64,000 bases of DNA from JADFRG01 sp036986135 (GCA_036986135.1 BTQZ01000004.1:62001-126000); one strand, 5' to 3'. Shown: positions 1-9,171, counted from the stretch's first letter. Numbers and translations: made by a program. The notes: generated from the sequence alone by a model not told the origin.

Positions 1-94
1 CCAGCCTCGGTTCGGAGGGAAGAACTTCTCCCGGCTCGCTTCGCTCAAGCAGCTCTGCCAACGCGTGCGCGGTACGTTGATAAGGTTTGCTCAT
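1..94 (-). CDS. GntR-family transcriptional regulator, N-terminal fragment (runs off the window)
   Basis: Only the first 31 codons are visible. The ATG at 94 overlaps the stop codon of the adenine deaminase gene (ATGA), so the two are translationally coupled. The visible peptide ends in a PGEVLPSEPRL-like stretch, which matches the start of the winged-helix domain of GntR regulators (consensus G..LPSE..LA). By family knowledge this would be a DNA-binding, ligand-responsive repressor. Its place directly after ade suggests control of purine salvage, but that is inference. The effector domain is outside the window, so the subfamily cannot be named. Confidence 0.6.
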   Translation of the reverse strand, partial: MSKPYQRTAHALAELLERSEPGEVLPSEPRL

Positions 95-1866
95 CTGCTC
101 TCGTCTATCAGCGGCACGACTTCGAAGCGATTCACATCGACCAGACCGAGGTCGGAGATCCGTAGCTCAGGGATCACGACCAGAGCAAGCAGACTCAGCT
201 GCATATTGGCACTATTCAGGGTGCAGCCACATTTCCGAAATGCCTCAAGCAGTCTGGCGGCCTTTCCCGCTACCACTTCTGCAGGCTCATCCGACATCAA
301 GCCCGCGATGGGCAGCTCAACCAGCGCAATGACCTCGCCGTTGCGCACCACGATCTGGCCGCCCCCCACTCTAGCCAACTCATTGGCCGCCAGCGCCATG
401 TTGCCGTCATCCGTACCCACTACCAGCATGTGATGAGAGTCGTGGGCGACGGTAGAAGCCACTGCGCATCCTTGGTCCAGGCCAAACCCTTGGACTAGCC
501 CGAGCTGAACCGTTCCGTTGCCGCGATGCCTCTCGACAAGAGCAAGCTTGGCTAGATCCGCTTCAACGTCCGCCTCTAGGACGCCATTTTGCGGCTTCAG
601 ATCCGCATGCAGATGCTCCGTACGTGCCTGATTTTCATTAACGCCGATGACGTTGGCAGTGACTGGTCCATTGCTTGGTGCGCTCAGCTTGAAGTCAGCC
701 GCGATCAGTTCTCTCTTCAGGTGAACCGATCCTCGCACTTCCGCTGGGTAGGCAAAATCCGGTGGATCGACCAGGATCTTCCCCTCCTGTACCGCCACAA
801 GTCCCTTGGCGATCACGATCTCGACTTCGAATTCGCTAAGTTCGCCAACCAGAAGCAGATCGGCATAGCGTCCCGGTGCGATCTGACCCACATCGGTTGA
901 CACCCCGAAATGCTCCGCAGTATTGAGAGTGGCCATCTGAATGGCCGTCATCGGCTCCACGCCCTGGTCGATGGCGTGTCGCACGACTCGGTCCATATGG
1001 CCCTCGTGAACCAGCGTGCCGGAATGAATGTCGTCTGTTACCAGGATGAAATGGCGAGAATCGAGCCCGAGCTCAGTCACGGCCCGGATCTGCTCGGCCA
1101 CGTCATGCCACGCGGAGCCGAGTCGCATAAAGACCTTCATGCCCTGACGGACTCGGGCCACCGCATCCTCAATGCGTGTACCTTCGTGATCATCTTCCGG
1201 GCCGCCGGCGACATAGGCGTGGAATGGAATTCCCAGATCGAACGAGGCGTAGTGGCCGCCGGCTACTCTGCGGGCGGCGCGGGCCTCTGCCATCTCGGCA
1301 TGCAAACGCTGGTCGCCTGCGATCACGCCGGGGACGTTCATCATCTCCCCAAGCCCGATGATGCCTGGCCAGCTCAACGCCTGAGCCACTTCATGCGGCC
1401 CGATCTTGGCTCCCGCGGTTTCCAACCCGGGCGCCGATGGGACGCAAGACGGCATCTGCACCCACACGTGGATCGGCTGCAAAGCGGCCTCATCCACCAT
1501 CATGCGCACCCCATCCAGTCCAAATATGTTCGCGATTTCGTGTGGATCGATAAAGATGCCGGTCGTCCCGTGCGGAAGGACCGCCTGCACAAACTGCGTG
1601 ATGGTAAGCATGCCAGATTCAATGTGCATGTGCCCATCCAGCAGTCCAGGTACGGCGTGCCGACCCTCGGCCTCTATGATGAGCGTCTCATCGCCGATGG
1701 TGTGCCCGGCATCTTCCCCGACGTAGGCAATCCGCTGGCCGCTGATGGCGATTTGCGTGTCGTCCAGGATCTCACCGGACTGCACGCACACCCAGCGCGC
1801 GCCAAGCACGACCATGTCCGCCGGTTTGCGGCCCATGGCGACATCGACGAGGTGCTTTGACTGCAT
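91..1866 (-). CDS. ade: adenine deaminase
   Basis: Hydrolytic deamination of adenine to hypoxanthine and ammonia, a cytoplasmic purine-salvage step. The protein has the amidohydrolase HMHIES metal motif about 80 residues in, a DPHE motif further on, and the family-typical C-terminal region with IAGLMSD and a VIPELR-like ending. Length is about 591 aa from the ATG at 1866, normal for bacterial Ade. An in-frame GTG at 1926 would add 20 residues. I prefer 1866 because the sequence after it (LVDVAMGRKPADMVV) aligns with the usual family N-terminus, although neither start has a clear ribosome binding site. It overlaps the following GntR gene by 4 nt. Confidence 0.9.
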   Translation of the reverse strand: MQSKHLVDVAMGRKPADMVVLGARWVCVQSGEILDDTQIAISGQRIAYVGEDAGHTIGDETLIIEAEGRHAVPGLLDGHMHIESGMLTITQFVQAVLPHGTTGIFIDPHEIANIFGLDGVRMMVDEAALQPIHVWVQMPSCVPSAPGLETAGAKIGPHEVAQALSWPGIIGLGEMMNVPGVIAGDQRLHAEMAEARAARRVAGGHYASFDLGIPFHAYVAGGPEDDHEGTRIEDAVARVRQGMKVFMRLGSAWHDVAEQIRAVTELGLDSRHFILVTDDIHSGTLVHEGHMDRVVRHAIDQGVEPMTAIQMATLNTAEHFGVSTDVGQIAPGRYADLLLVGELSEFEVEIVIAKGLVAVQEGKILVDPPDFAYPAEVRGSVHLKRELIAADFKLSAPSNGPVTANVIGVNENQARTEHLHADLKPQNGVLEADVEADLAKLALVERHRGNGTVQLGLVQGFGLDQGCAVASTVAHDSHHMLVVGTDDGNMALAANELARVGGGQIVVRNGEVIALVELPIAGLMSDEPAEVVAGKAARLLEAFRKCGCTLNSANMQLSLLALVVIPELRISDLGLVDVNRFEVVPLIDESR

Positions 1867-2237
1867 GTGGATGGTGTCTGCTTCTAAGCGGGGGTGCCCA
1901 AAAGGAGAGGATCCTCGGCTTTGCACCCCAGGTTCGGGTCAGTCTAACACCGGCACAAAGAGTGGTCAATTGTCAGACAACCCGCCGGGGGATGCGCAAA
2001 GTCACTTGTGCTAGCACAGGACGGCGATGGTCGTCGGACTCATAACCAGGGACCTCTTAGCGGTGGGCAGAACATCGGATTTGTACGAGCTGGCGAAAGA
2101 CTGCTCGTTGAGGAAGATCCGATCTTCCCGCTGCTCTGCGGCCGAAGTCACTGGCTGATCCAGCCTTGGGTAATCCGCTATCCTCGGTCAGAGATGCGTT
2201 GGGGCTACTGTAAGGTCGTAGTAGTCGAGCCGCACGA
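1867..2237. other. intergenic stretch between ade and folD
   Basis: About 370 nt. It contains the predicted ade promoter. The open frames here have no recognisable protein family or good ribosome binding sites. No tRNA, repeat or terminator with a T-run was recognised. Confidence 0.5.
1941..1969 (-). promoter_or_regulatory. predicted sigma-70 promoter for ade
   Basis: Read on the minus strand there is TTGACC (1969-1964), a 17-nt spacer and TAGACT (1946-1941). The predicted transcript would start near 1934, close to the GTG at 1926 and about 70 nt before the preferred ATG at 1866. Sequence match only. Confidence 0.45.
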
Positions 2238-3113
2238 TTAGCGTGCGCGCTCGGCCGCGGTAAGAGTGTTCTGAAGCAGCGTGGCAATGGTCATCGGACC
2301 GACACCTCCGGGCACCGGCGTGATCGCCTCAGCAACTTCAACCGTCTCGTCAAAGGCCACATCTCCCACCAACCGATAGCCGCGCTCGCGGCTGGGGTCG
2401 TCCACGCGATTGATCCCCACATCGATCACGTAGGCGCCGGGCTTGATCCAGTCCCCACGCACCATCTCGGCTCTGCCGATGGCAACGATCAGCACGTCCG
2501 CACTCCGGCAAACGCCCGGGAGGTCCTGCGTGTGCGAATGGCAGATGGTGACGGTTGCGTTCTCACGGACCAACAGCAGCGCGACCGGCATGCCAACGAT
2601 GTTGGAGCGCCCTAGAACGACCGCGTTCGCCCCATCCAGGTCCGCGCCGGCATGTTTGAGCAGCGTGATGCATCCGGCTGGCGTCGCCGGTACAAAGGCC
2701 GGCTCACGTCCCTTTTGAGCCAGTCTACCGATGTTGATCGGGTGGAACCCATCTACGTCTTTGTTGAGATCGATCTTGGCCAGCACCGATTCCTCATCCA
2801 GCCCTTCCGGAAGTGGGAGCTGAACCAGGATCCCGTGGACTCTGGGATCGGCATTGAGCTGCTCGACGAGCGCCTCCACTTCCTCCTGCGAGCTGTCGGC
2901 AGGAAGCTCATGGGCAAACGATTCGATTCCGACCTCTGCGCTCTTCTTGCGCTTCATGCGCACGTAGGTCTCCGAGGCCGGATCTTCGCCGATTAAAACT
3001 GTCGCCAAACCGGGGGTTGGTCCCCCGGCGCTTTCGAGCTCATGCACTCCCTCTGCAACGCACGCACGAAGATCGGCCGCGATGGCCTTACCGTCAATGA
3101 TTTTCGCAGACAT
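2238..3113 (-). CDS. folD: bifunctional methylenetetrahydrofolate dehydrogenase / methenyltetrahydrofolate cyclohydrolase
   Basis: FolD interconverts 5,10-methylene-THF and 10-formyl-THF using NADP, in cytoplasmic one-carbon metabolism. At 291 aa it has the standard length. Visible hallmarks are Y50 and the catalytic Lys at about position 56 in YVRMKRK, the QLPLP segment, the DVDGFHP segment, the Rossmann-type VVLGRSNIVGMP motif and the C-terminal TPVPGGVGPMT signature. The gene lies 9 nt after the Ser/Thr kinase gene on the same strand, so the two are probably co-transcribed, with no obvious functional link. Confidence 0.97.
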   Translation of the reverse strand: MSAKIIDGKAIAADLRACVAEGVHELESAGGPTPGLATVLIGEDPASETYVRMKRKKSAEVGIESFAHELPADSSQEEVEALVEQLNADPRVHGILVQLPLPEGLDEESVLAKIDLNKDVDGFHPINIGRLAQKGREPAFVPATPAGCITLLKHAGADLDGANAVVLGRSNIVGMPVALLLVRENATVTICHSHTQDLPGVCRSADVLIVAIGRAEMVRGDWIKPGAYVIDVGINRVDDPSRERGYRLVGDVAFDETVEVAEAITPVPGGVGPMTIATLLQNTLTAAERAR

Positions 3114-3122
3114 ATCCTTTAC

Positions 3123-5156
3123 CTAGGGTCTCCAGGCGGGGTCGAAATCCTCCGCCGGGTCTTCAGTGAGATGAGTGACGCTGGTGCAGTTGGTGCTCAT
3201 GATGGCGATGTCGTGGTTGATGCCGTCCGGCCAGGTCTCGATCGCCAGCCAGCGATCATCGGGCGAGAAGTCTGGCTCCGCCATGGGTTGTCCGCTGTAG
3301 GGTGCCTGCTGACAGACCCGGAAATCGGGGATGCCGCGATCTTCAAATTGCGAGGCCACCAAGCGGGGAACTCCCGAAACACTCCGTTGGAAAACAACCA
3401 GCTGACCGTCGTGGGACCAAGCCGGATGCGTATCTTCCGTATCGCCAAAACCGAAACGCTGATCATTCTCGCCATTGTCGGACATAGACCACAGTTGTGC
3501 ATTGCCTTTTCGATACGAAACAAACAACAGAGCAGTTCCCTGAGGTGACCAAACGGGCTGCAGCTCACGGGCGAAATTGTTACTCAGGTTCTCGACCTCG
3601 GTACCATCCAGATTCGTGGAGTAGATTTGCGGTCGTCCGCCGCGCCCTGAGGCGAAAGCGATGCGCTCCCCCTCCGGGGACCAGGACGGATCATAGTCCC
3701 CTCCAGGCGCAGTCTGAAGTGGTTGCGGCTGAAGATTTTCCATGTCGAGGATCCACAGTCCCGCGCCGGGATAGGTTTCCTGACTCCCCGCGCAGGGTGT
3801 GGTGAACACGAGCGCCTGGCCATCGGGAGCCCAGAACGGCTGACAGGCCCCATCGCGTAAGTTCGTGAGCGCTACCAACCCCGTGCCATCCACGTTGACC
3901 AGGTAGATCTGGGGCACCCCATCCCTATCGGAGGCAAAAGCAATCTGGCCTATACCACCCCCGATCGGAGTCGGAAGCGGAGTGAGCGTCAGCACAGGGT
4001 CCACGGTCGGGAGCGGCGTTGCGGAAGGCAGCACGAGCGTAGGTGTGGCTGGGGGAAGAACCACCGCTATCTCCGTAGTCCCCTCAGGTTCGAGGGGGGT
4101 TGGAGTGGGCGAGACATCCGCCGCAGACAAACCGCCGAAGCCCTCAGGCAGGTTCGGCAGCGCGAAGACGGCCCCTACAACGACCATAGAAACTACGAGC
4201 AGCGGGACCGCAATTCTGGGCCAGCGTGTAGGTTTGGTGTCTTCCAGGGCTACCCGGGTCGTCATATCCGCGAAGCCCGCCGTAATGGGCGTACGGGCGG
4301 ATCGCTCCAGGTATGGGAAGTCGCGCACCAGAGTAGATCCGCTCGCCCGCGCGGCCGCCCCGAGTGCAGAAGCGAACTCGACCATCGATTGATAGCGCTC
4401 CTCCGGCCGAATCGCTAACGCCTTTTCGATTGCCCGGGCGAGCGCAGGCGTAACGCGCGGGCTGCGCTTGCGCAGCGGTGTGAGTTCCTCGCGCCCCATC
4501 GCCCGCTCGAGCGAGTCCTCAGGGATCTCGGCAGTAAGGCAGGCGTATATCGTGGCACCGGTCGCGTAAACGTCGGTTCGAGCATCCGTACCGCCGGTGC
4601 CGTACTGCTCAGGGGGCGAAAAGCCAGGCGTCATGGCCTTGGCCCCTGTCGTCGTTGTCCCGGATTCGTCCGCTACCTTGGCCAAGCCAAAGTCCACCAA
4701 TATGGCCCGATTGTCAGGGGTTATCTTGATGTTGCCGGGTTTGACATCCCGGTGGAGGATGGGGTGGGGCTTGCGGCCGTGCAAGTAAGCCAGCGCGTCG
4801 CAGGTCTCCAGGAACCAAGGTACAGCCTCACCCTCCGATATGGCTCCCTTGCTCTCGATGCGCTCGCGCAGGTCCTTCCCCTCAATGAAGTCCATGACCA
4901 GATATTGCCCCTGGCCCGCGATGACAAAGTGATCCGTGACCCGCGGAAGATTCGGGTGCCGCAGGCTGGCCAGGATCCTGGCTTCACGCTCGAATTGTCG
5001 AGCGTACTCTTTGGTGGTGAAAAGATTTTCTTTGACGGCTACTAATACGTTGAGGTTCTTGTCCCTGGCCATGTACACCGCGCCCATGCCTCCCTGGCCA
5101 AGGATGCTTTCAATGTGGTACCGATCGTGAAGGGTCTCTCCGGCTTTTAGCGGCAT
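3123..5156 (-). CDS. transmembrane Ser/Thr protein kinase with extracytoplasmic PD40/TolB-like propeller
   Basis: A 677-aa Hanks-type kinase. The N-terminal catalytic domain (about 12-270) has the Gly-rich loop GQGGMGAVY, the VAVK lysine (K42), HRDVKPGN (D137) and DFG (D155). A single membrane helix lies at about 312-333, followed by a Pro/Thr-rich linker and, from about residue 390, several PD40-type repeats of the form SPDG..IAF.S..DG..QIY. By family knowledge the kinase is cytoplasmic and the propeller outside, so the layout suggests a sensor of an extracellular ligand; the ligand is unknown. All catalytic residues I looked for are present. The gene diverges from the M14 peptidase gene. 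Confidence 0.9.
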   Translation of the reverse strand: MPLKAGETLHDRYHIESILGQGGMGAVYMARDKNLNVLVAVKENLFTTKEYARQFEREARILASLRHPNLPRVTDHFVIAGQGQYLVMDFIEGKDLRERIESKGAISEGEAVPWFLETCDALAYLHGRKPHPILHRDVKPGNIKITPDNRAILVDFGLAKVADESGTTTTGAKAMTPGFSPPEQYGTGGTDARTDVYATGATIYACLTAEIPEDSLERAMGREELTPLRKRSPRVTPALARAIEKALAIRPEERYQSMVEFASALGAAARASGSTLVRDFPYLERSARTPITAGFADMTTRVALEDTKPTRWPRIAVPLLVVSMVVVGAVFALPNLPEGFGGLSAADVSPTPTPLEPEGTTEIAVVLPPATPTLVLPSATPLPTVDPVLTLTPLPTPIGGGIGQIAFASDRDGVPQIYLVNVDGTGLVALTNLRDGACQPFWAPDGQALVFTTPCAGSQETYPGAGLWILDMENLQPQPLQTAPGGDYDPSWSPEGERIAFASGRGGRPQIYSTNLDGTEVENLSNNFARELQPVWSPQGTALLFVSYRKGNAQLWSMSDNGENDQRFGFGDTEDTHPAWSHDGQLVVFQRSVSGVPRLVASQFEDRGIPDFRVCQQAPYSGQPMAEPDFSPDDRWLAIETWPDGINHDIAIMSTNCTSVTHLTEDPAEDFDPAWRP

Positions 5157-5326
5157 GATGAAACGGCAGTCATTTTAGCAAATGGCGCACCATATTGACT
5201 ACCGCCCACCAAGTCCAGCCTTATCAGGAAATATTCTAGCGGGATGCGCGATCCGCGGGCGTAGGCCCTCTGAGTGAACCGGATTCCGGCGGAGCTTGAT
5301 GCGCTGCGATATACTCCTGCGCTTAG

Positions 5327-6244
5327 GTGATGGGTGTGCGGAGATCTCGCCTGATGATCCTTGGTGTATTCGGCCTGTCATTCGTCGTGACAGCCTGCTC
5401 GGCGGACGTCGTGAGCGCAGACCAGCCTACCACACCCCCAACCCTTTCGCCCTCCCCCTTGCCTGAAACTTCTGCGGTCGCGATCACTACGCCGATACCC
5501 AGCCTGCCTGCTGCACTGCCGCCAGACCCGAGTCCCACGACCTACGCCAGCGGACCGGAAATCATTGGCTACAGCGTAGCGGGAAGACCCTTGACCGTGT
5601 ATCGGTATGGAGCAGGGCCCTCGCCGCGCCTCATCGTTGCAGGCATACACGGGGGCTATGAGTGGAACACGATCGCGCTGGCACACCAGCTCATGAGCTA
5701 TCTGCTTGTCCATCCGGACATCGTCCCGCCTGACGTCAGCCTCTACGTGCTTCCCGCCCTCAATCCCGATGGCCATGCCCGCTCACTCAGCTATGCCGGT
5801 CGGGCCAACGAGAATGGTGTGGACCTAAATAGGAATTGGCCTTCGCGCTGGCAGGCGGACTGGCCAAAGACCGGCTGCTGGAATTACCTCCCCATACATG
5901 GCGGGACCGCCCCCTCATCCGAACCGGAGGTGGCGGCTTTGATGGATCTCATCCTCGACAAGGGAATAGAAGCGATCCTCAGCTACCACAGCGCGGCGCT
6001 CGGGATCTTCCCCGGCGGACATCCTCCCCTGCCAGAGTCGGTGGACCTTGCCAATGCGGTGGCCGAGGTCGCTCCATACCCTTATCCGCCCATCAACGCG
6101 GGCTGTCTCTACACCGGACAATTCGCGGACTGGGCCGCAGAAGCGGGGATACCCGCGCTAGATGTCGAACTTACCAATCACAGGGACACCGACCTGGAGA
6201 TCAACTTGCGGGTGCTGGAGACCTTCCTGAACTGGAAACCTTAA
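5327..6244 (+). CDS. secreted lipoprotein M14-family zinc carboxypeptidase (murein-peptide-type)
   Basis: A 305-aa protein with a lipoprotein signal peptide (VVTAC, lipidated Cys24) and a Pro/Thr-rich linker. The M14 domain follows: zinc ligands H108 and E112 in HGGYE, DLNRNW (166-171), zinc ligand H221 in SYHS and the catalytic glutamate E281 in DVELTNH. The short form and the NPDG...DLNRNW context resemble gamma-D-glutamyl-diaminopimelate amidases (MpaA-like) more than digestive carboxypeptidases, so cell-wall peptide cleavage is likely, though substrate is inferred. An alternative start a few codons downstream is possible. Confidence 0.82.
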   Translation: MMGVRRSRLMILGVFGLSFVVTACSADVVSADQPTTPPTLSPSPLPETSAVAITTPIPSLPAALPPDPSPTTYASGPEIIGYSVAGRPLTVYRYGAGPSPRLIVAGIHGGYEWNTIALAHQLMSYLLVHPDIVPPDVSLYVLPALNPDGHARSLSYAGRANENGVDLNRNWPSRWQADWPKTGCWNYLPIHGGTAPSSEPEVAALMDLILDKGIEAILSYHSAALGIFPGGHPPLPESVDLANAVAEVAPYPYPPINAGCLYTGQFADWAAEAGIPALDVELTNHRDTDLEINLRVLETFLNWKP

Positions 6245-6285
6245 GGGGCGCAGGCGGGCAGGGAAGCGCGGGTGCTGGGGAACTT

Positions 6286-6841
6286 CTACCCCTCCCGTAC
6301 AAAGCCAGACTGAGTGGGTTTGAAATCGGGGAAGATCTGGTCGATGGATTCGTTGTTGAGGCGCGTCCTGCAGACTTCCGCTAGAACATCGCGATAGTCT
6401 GTGGTCACGGCCAGATCGCCCGGTCCGAAAAGCTGATCTCGCTCCAACCCAGGCCACCTGCCATGGATGGTATCCCCACCACATTGCCGCCCATCAACAG
6501 CATGAGACCGCCGTGGCCATGATCGGTGCCCAGACTAGCGTTCTCTTTCACCCGTCGCCCGAATTCAGTCATGACGACGACGCTGAGTTTGGAGTGGTAA
6601 TCCGCCAGGTCTTCGTGAAGCGCAGCCAGCCCTGCCGGGAGATCTGCTCCCGCTCTTCGATGGTGGGTCCGTATGTAAGTCGGCTGAGTACCCGATTGTC
6701 GAAGGCCGATATCGGACCCCACCCAGTAATCGAACGCGGAACTCCCGAGAGTTCCCGGTATAGTGGGGAGCAAGCGGAGAGGGCGGCCCCTCCGGCCACT
6801 AGGCCGGCTAGGCGAAGGAATTCGCGACGCTCGATCGCCAT
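6286..6841 (-). pseudogene. chimeric remnant: N-terminus of a DUF1800 gene joined to the C-terminus of a DUF1501 gene
   Basis: The start (ATG 6841) encodes a Tat-type signal (RREFLRLAG) with a lipobox-like Cys and then LSRLTYGPT.EE, which is the beginning of DUF1800 proteins. Within about 80 codons the DUF1800 frame is lost and another frame gives MTEFGRRVKEN..LGTDHGHGG, a DUF1501 hallmark. Near 6446 a further one-base shift is needed to continue with GRWPGLERDQLFGPGDLAV and TTDYRDVLAEV, ending at a stop at 6286-6288. DUF1800 and DUF1501 genes are often neighbours, so an internal deletion that fused the two, followed by frame decay, explains the structure. Not functional as read. Confidence 0.75.
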
Positions 6842-6844
6842 GCC

Positions 6845-7384
6845 TCAGACTTGGCCGAGCGCGGGCTGGTCTTGCGCGGCCGCACCGTCTCGGGCGGCCT
6901 GGTCCTGCGTCATCCGACCCAACGCGGTAAATGCCGCCGCACCGAGCGAGCAAAGAGCGATGAGTGGAATGGCAAGGAACCAGCCGATCACGGGGAAGGC
7001 GGCCGCCAGTTCCAGCGCAACCGCTCCTCGCAGGAAGCCGGCCGCTTCAGAGGTGCTTTCCTTCGATCGGGGCAGCAGTCGCCTTCCCATCATTGCAGCC
7101 ATGCCGCTGGTCCCCAGGCTGGCAAGCGCCAACGCGCCTACGATCAGGACCGCTCCAAGGAAGTTAGCGGGACCCAGCGCAATCGAGAACAGGATTGCGG
7201 CGGTGAATCCGATCGGAAGTGCGAGCGCCGATCCGAGAGCCAGGCAGCGCCAGGGCGTGCCCTCGATGCGCGAGCTGGCCTTCCCGACGAATCCGGGAAA
7301 AATCAACCACCAGGCGATCAACATGCCAGGGAAGATGATCCCTATAGCGAGCAGCGTTCCAAAGACCGCATTGACGTCGGCCAT
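6845..7384 (-). CDS. polytopic membrane protein of unknown function (paralogue of the next gene upstream)
   Basis: 179 aa, strongly hydrophobic, with about four to five predicted membrane helices and a polar Gln/Ala-rich C-terminal tail. It shares an arrangement with the 7524-7991 product: an N-terminal helix, a central Gly/Ala-rich helix pair, a GRRLLP- or GERLLP-like motif, then AA.PVIGWFL..P and a LGA stretch. I do not recognise the family. It lies downstream of the ECF sigma/anti-sigma pair and just upstream of the broken DUF1800/DUF1501 gene, and was probably transcribed with them. Confidence 0.65.
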   Translation of the reverse strand: MADVNAVFGTLLAIGIIFPGMLIAWWLIFPGFVGKASSRIEGTPWRCLALGSALALPIGFTAAILFSIALGPANFLGAVLIVGALALASLGTSGMAAMMGRRLLPRSKESTSEAAGFLRGAVALELAAAFPVIGWFLAIPLIALCSLGAAAFTALGRMTQDQAARDGAAAQDQPALGQV

Positions 7385-7523
7385 GATTCAGACTCCTTTC
7401 GCGGAATACGCGACTCGCATTCCGTCACGGTGTAATACAGGGGAATGGGATGGAATGTTGCAGTCGGTAGGATGCCGAAAATCAGATGCTGGCGCGCTCT
7501 TTGGAGTGCTGCTCGGCTGTGGG

Positions 7524-7991
7524 TTAGCTCGGGGGTCTTGTGAGCAGGCTGAGGATGAAAGCCCCTAGTCCGCGGAACGAGAGGTAGGGAAAGAGCAGGA
7601 ACCAGCCGACGAAGGGGGTGAGGCTGGCCACGACCATGATGGCCGCGCCCCAGGCCGCCTGTCGGATCCCACTCGACTCCGGAAGAAGGCGCTCGCCGAT
7701 CAAGGGCGCCATGCCGGCCAGCCCGAAGGCCAGACCACCCACTAGAACGGCGAAAATCAGGAGTGCAAGCAGCTGCAAGAACTCGCCGCCATTGCTCAAC
7801 GCAGCCACGATCACGGAGAGGAAAAGGACGTTGATCAGGCCAAGGAGAAACGACCGGCCCGGCATGGTAGAACCGGTCGACTTTACATCAGTAATTTGCC
7901 GGGGAAAGAGGACCCCCATTGCGACAAATAACGCAACCAGCGTCAAGGTCACCAGGGGAGCTAAGATTAGAAGCGTTAGAGCCTCGGGCAT
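7524..7991 (-). CDS. polytopic membrane protein of unknown function
   Basis: 155 aa from the ATG at 7991, which has a good GGAGGG ribosome binding site and begins 2 nt after the anti-sigma stop codon. A longer open frame reaching 8075 overlaps the anti-sigma gene and is unlikely. About four membrane helices are visible, with GERLLPESSG and TPFVGWFLLFPYL, which match corresponding stretches of the 6845-7384 product. The two probably arose by duplication. Position suggests a role in the envelope response controlled by the sigma factor; the function is unknown. Confidence 0.68.
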   Translation of the reverse strand: MPEALTLLILAPLVTLTLVALFVAMGVLFPRQITDVKSTGSTMPGRSFLLGLINVLFLSVIVAALSNGGEFLQLLALLIFAVLVGGLAFGLAGMAPLIGERLLPESSGIRQAAWGAAIMVVASLTPFVGWFLLFPYLSFRGLGAFILSLLTRPPS

Positions 7992-7993
7992 TG

Positions 7994-8551
7994 TTATCCC
8001 TCCCGCCTTACGCGGCGTAGGACCAGCCCGTTCCCCAGCAGCCAGAGCGCGAGCGCGGCGGCAGCCACGGCCCACAATATCGAGGGGGATACGAGCACGG
8101 TTCCGATCAAGTCTCCAAACCCGGCAACGTCAAGTTGTGGCGAATCGGGCACTTGGTTTAGAAAATCATTGAGAGTAGTCGAGATGGCTGCCGCGGCGAG
8201 CTCCAATTGCCCTATCAATCGTTCTGCGGCACCAGCCAGCCGAGACTGAAGCTCCCCACCACCGAGCCACAGTACCAATCCGGCGGTGAGAGCTGCGGCC
8301 GCCAGCAATTCACCAAACGCCAGCGAGGGGATGCGCGGCCGCACGGCAGCCAAGACCCCGGGGGCCAGATCGGTAGCGAGCGGTTCGGACGGCAGGCTTT
8401 CAATGGATAGGAAGAGGCTGCGCAATCTCGTCAGCTCGGCTGCACAGTCGGGGCAGACTTGAAGGTGGGCTTCGAGGTCGCGCACTTCCGGCTGAGCTAG
8501 TTCGCCATCCAGGTAGGCCTGGAGAGTTTCGTCGATCGAGTGCTCACTCAT
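7994..8551 (-). CDS. anti-sigma factor with zinc-binding N-terminus (ZAS/zf-HC2 type)
   Basis: 185 aa. The N-terminal domain has the H-x3-C-x2-C zinc motif (H29, C33, C36 in AHLQVCPDC) characteristic of zinc-binding anti-sigma factors. Hydrophobic segments follow at about 92-108 and near 160-180, placing it in the membrane with the sigma-binding domain inside. Its start overlaps the end of the sigma gene by 8 nt, the usual arrangement for co-regulated sigma/anti-sigma pairs. By family knowledge it would hold the ECF sigma factor inactive until an envelope signal arrives. Confidence 0.88.
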   Translation of the reverse strand: MSEHSIDETLQAYLDGELAQPEVRDLEAHLQVCPDCAAELTRLRSLFLSIESLPSEPLATDLAPGVLAAVRPRIPSLAFGELLAAAALTAGLVLWLGGGELQSRLAGAAERLIGQLELAAAAISTTLNDFLNQVPDSPQLDVAGFGDLIGTVLVSPSILWAVAAAALALWLLGNGLVLRRVRREG

Positions 8552-9092
8552 TGACGGAAAGCAGCGCTGCCAGCTTCCTTCGAGCTCTGTACAGGTGACT
8601 CTTCACGTCGCTTATTGGTAGCTCAAGCGTCTCGGCGATTTCAGAATAGCTCATTTCTTGATAGTGCCGCAACTCGATCACTGCTCGGTAGTGCGGCGGC
8701 AGCTCAAGGATCGCATTGCGCACTTCCTCTGCGGCTTGCGCACCCTGCAGATAGGTCTCCGGCTCCTCCCGAGGGGCTGCCGGAGATTGGTCTCGCTCTT
8801 CATCAAATTCGAAGCTCTCGGGCTTCTGTCCTTGTATATGGTTTAGGCAGGCGTTGGTCGCCACCCGACGGATCCACGGACCGAAAGGTCGCTCGACATC
8901 GAAGGTCTCCAATCGGTCATAGGCACGTATGAAGGTTTCCTGCGCCAGGTCCTCAGCTTCCATTCGCTCGCCGAGCATTCGATAGCAGACGTTGAAGACC
9001 GACCGTTGATACCGTGCTACGATCTCCCCGAATGCTTCCACCTCGCCGCGCCGCGTGCGAAGCACCAGGTCACGGTCGGTGGGCTCGACCAT
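8544..9092 (-). CDS. ECF-subfamily RNA polymerase sigma factor
   Basis: 182 aa, with sigma region 2 (FNVCYRMLGERMEAEDLAQE, the usual DLAQETF core) and region 4 (LPPHYRAVIELRH, YSEIAETL, VKSHLYRARRKL). This is the RpoE-like architecture without regions 1 and 3. It heads a minus-strand operon with an overlapping anti-sigma gene and two membrane proteins. Autoregulation is usual for such operons, but I could not identify a convincing self-promoter. Confidence 0.93.
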   Translation of the reverse strand: MVEPTDRDLVLRTRRGEVEAFGEIVARYQRSVFNVCYRMLGERMEAEDLAQETFIRAYDRLETFDVERPFGPWIRRVATNACLNHIQGQKPESFEFDEERDQSPAAPREEPETYLQGAQAAEEVRNAILELPPHYRAVIELRHYQEMSYSEIAETLELPISDVKSHLYRARRKLAALLSVNE

Positions 9093-9171
9093 GCCCCATA
9101 GGGTACTACAGTGCCCACCGTCCGAAGTCGCGCTACGGCGAGATTTTTTTGCCCAGGTTAATCATAGAATT

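Noticed and set aside
910..1860. Long plus-strand open frame opposite ade
   Set aside because: Antisense shadow of a clear adenine deaminase; no recognisable domain.
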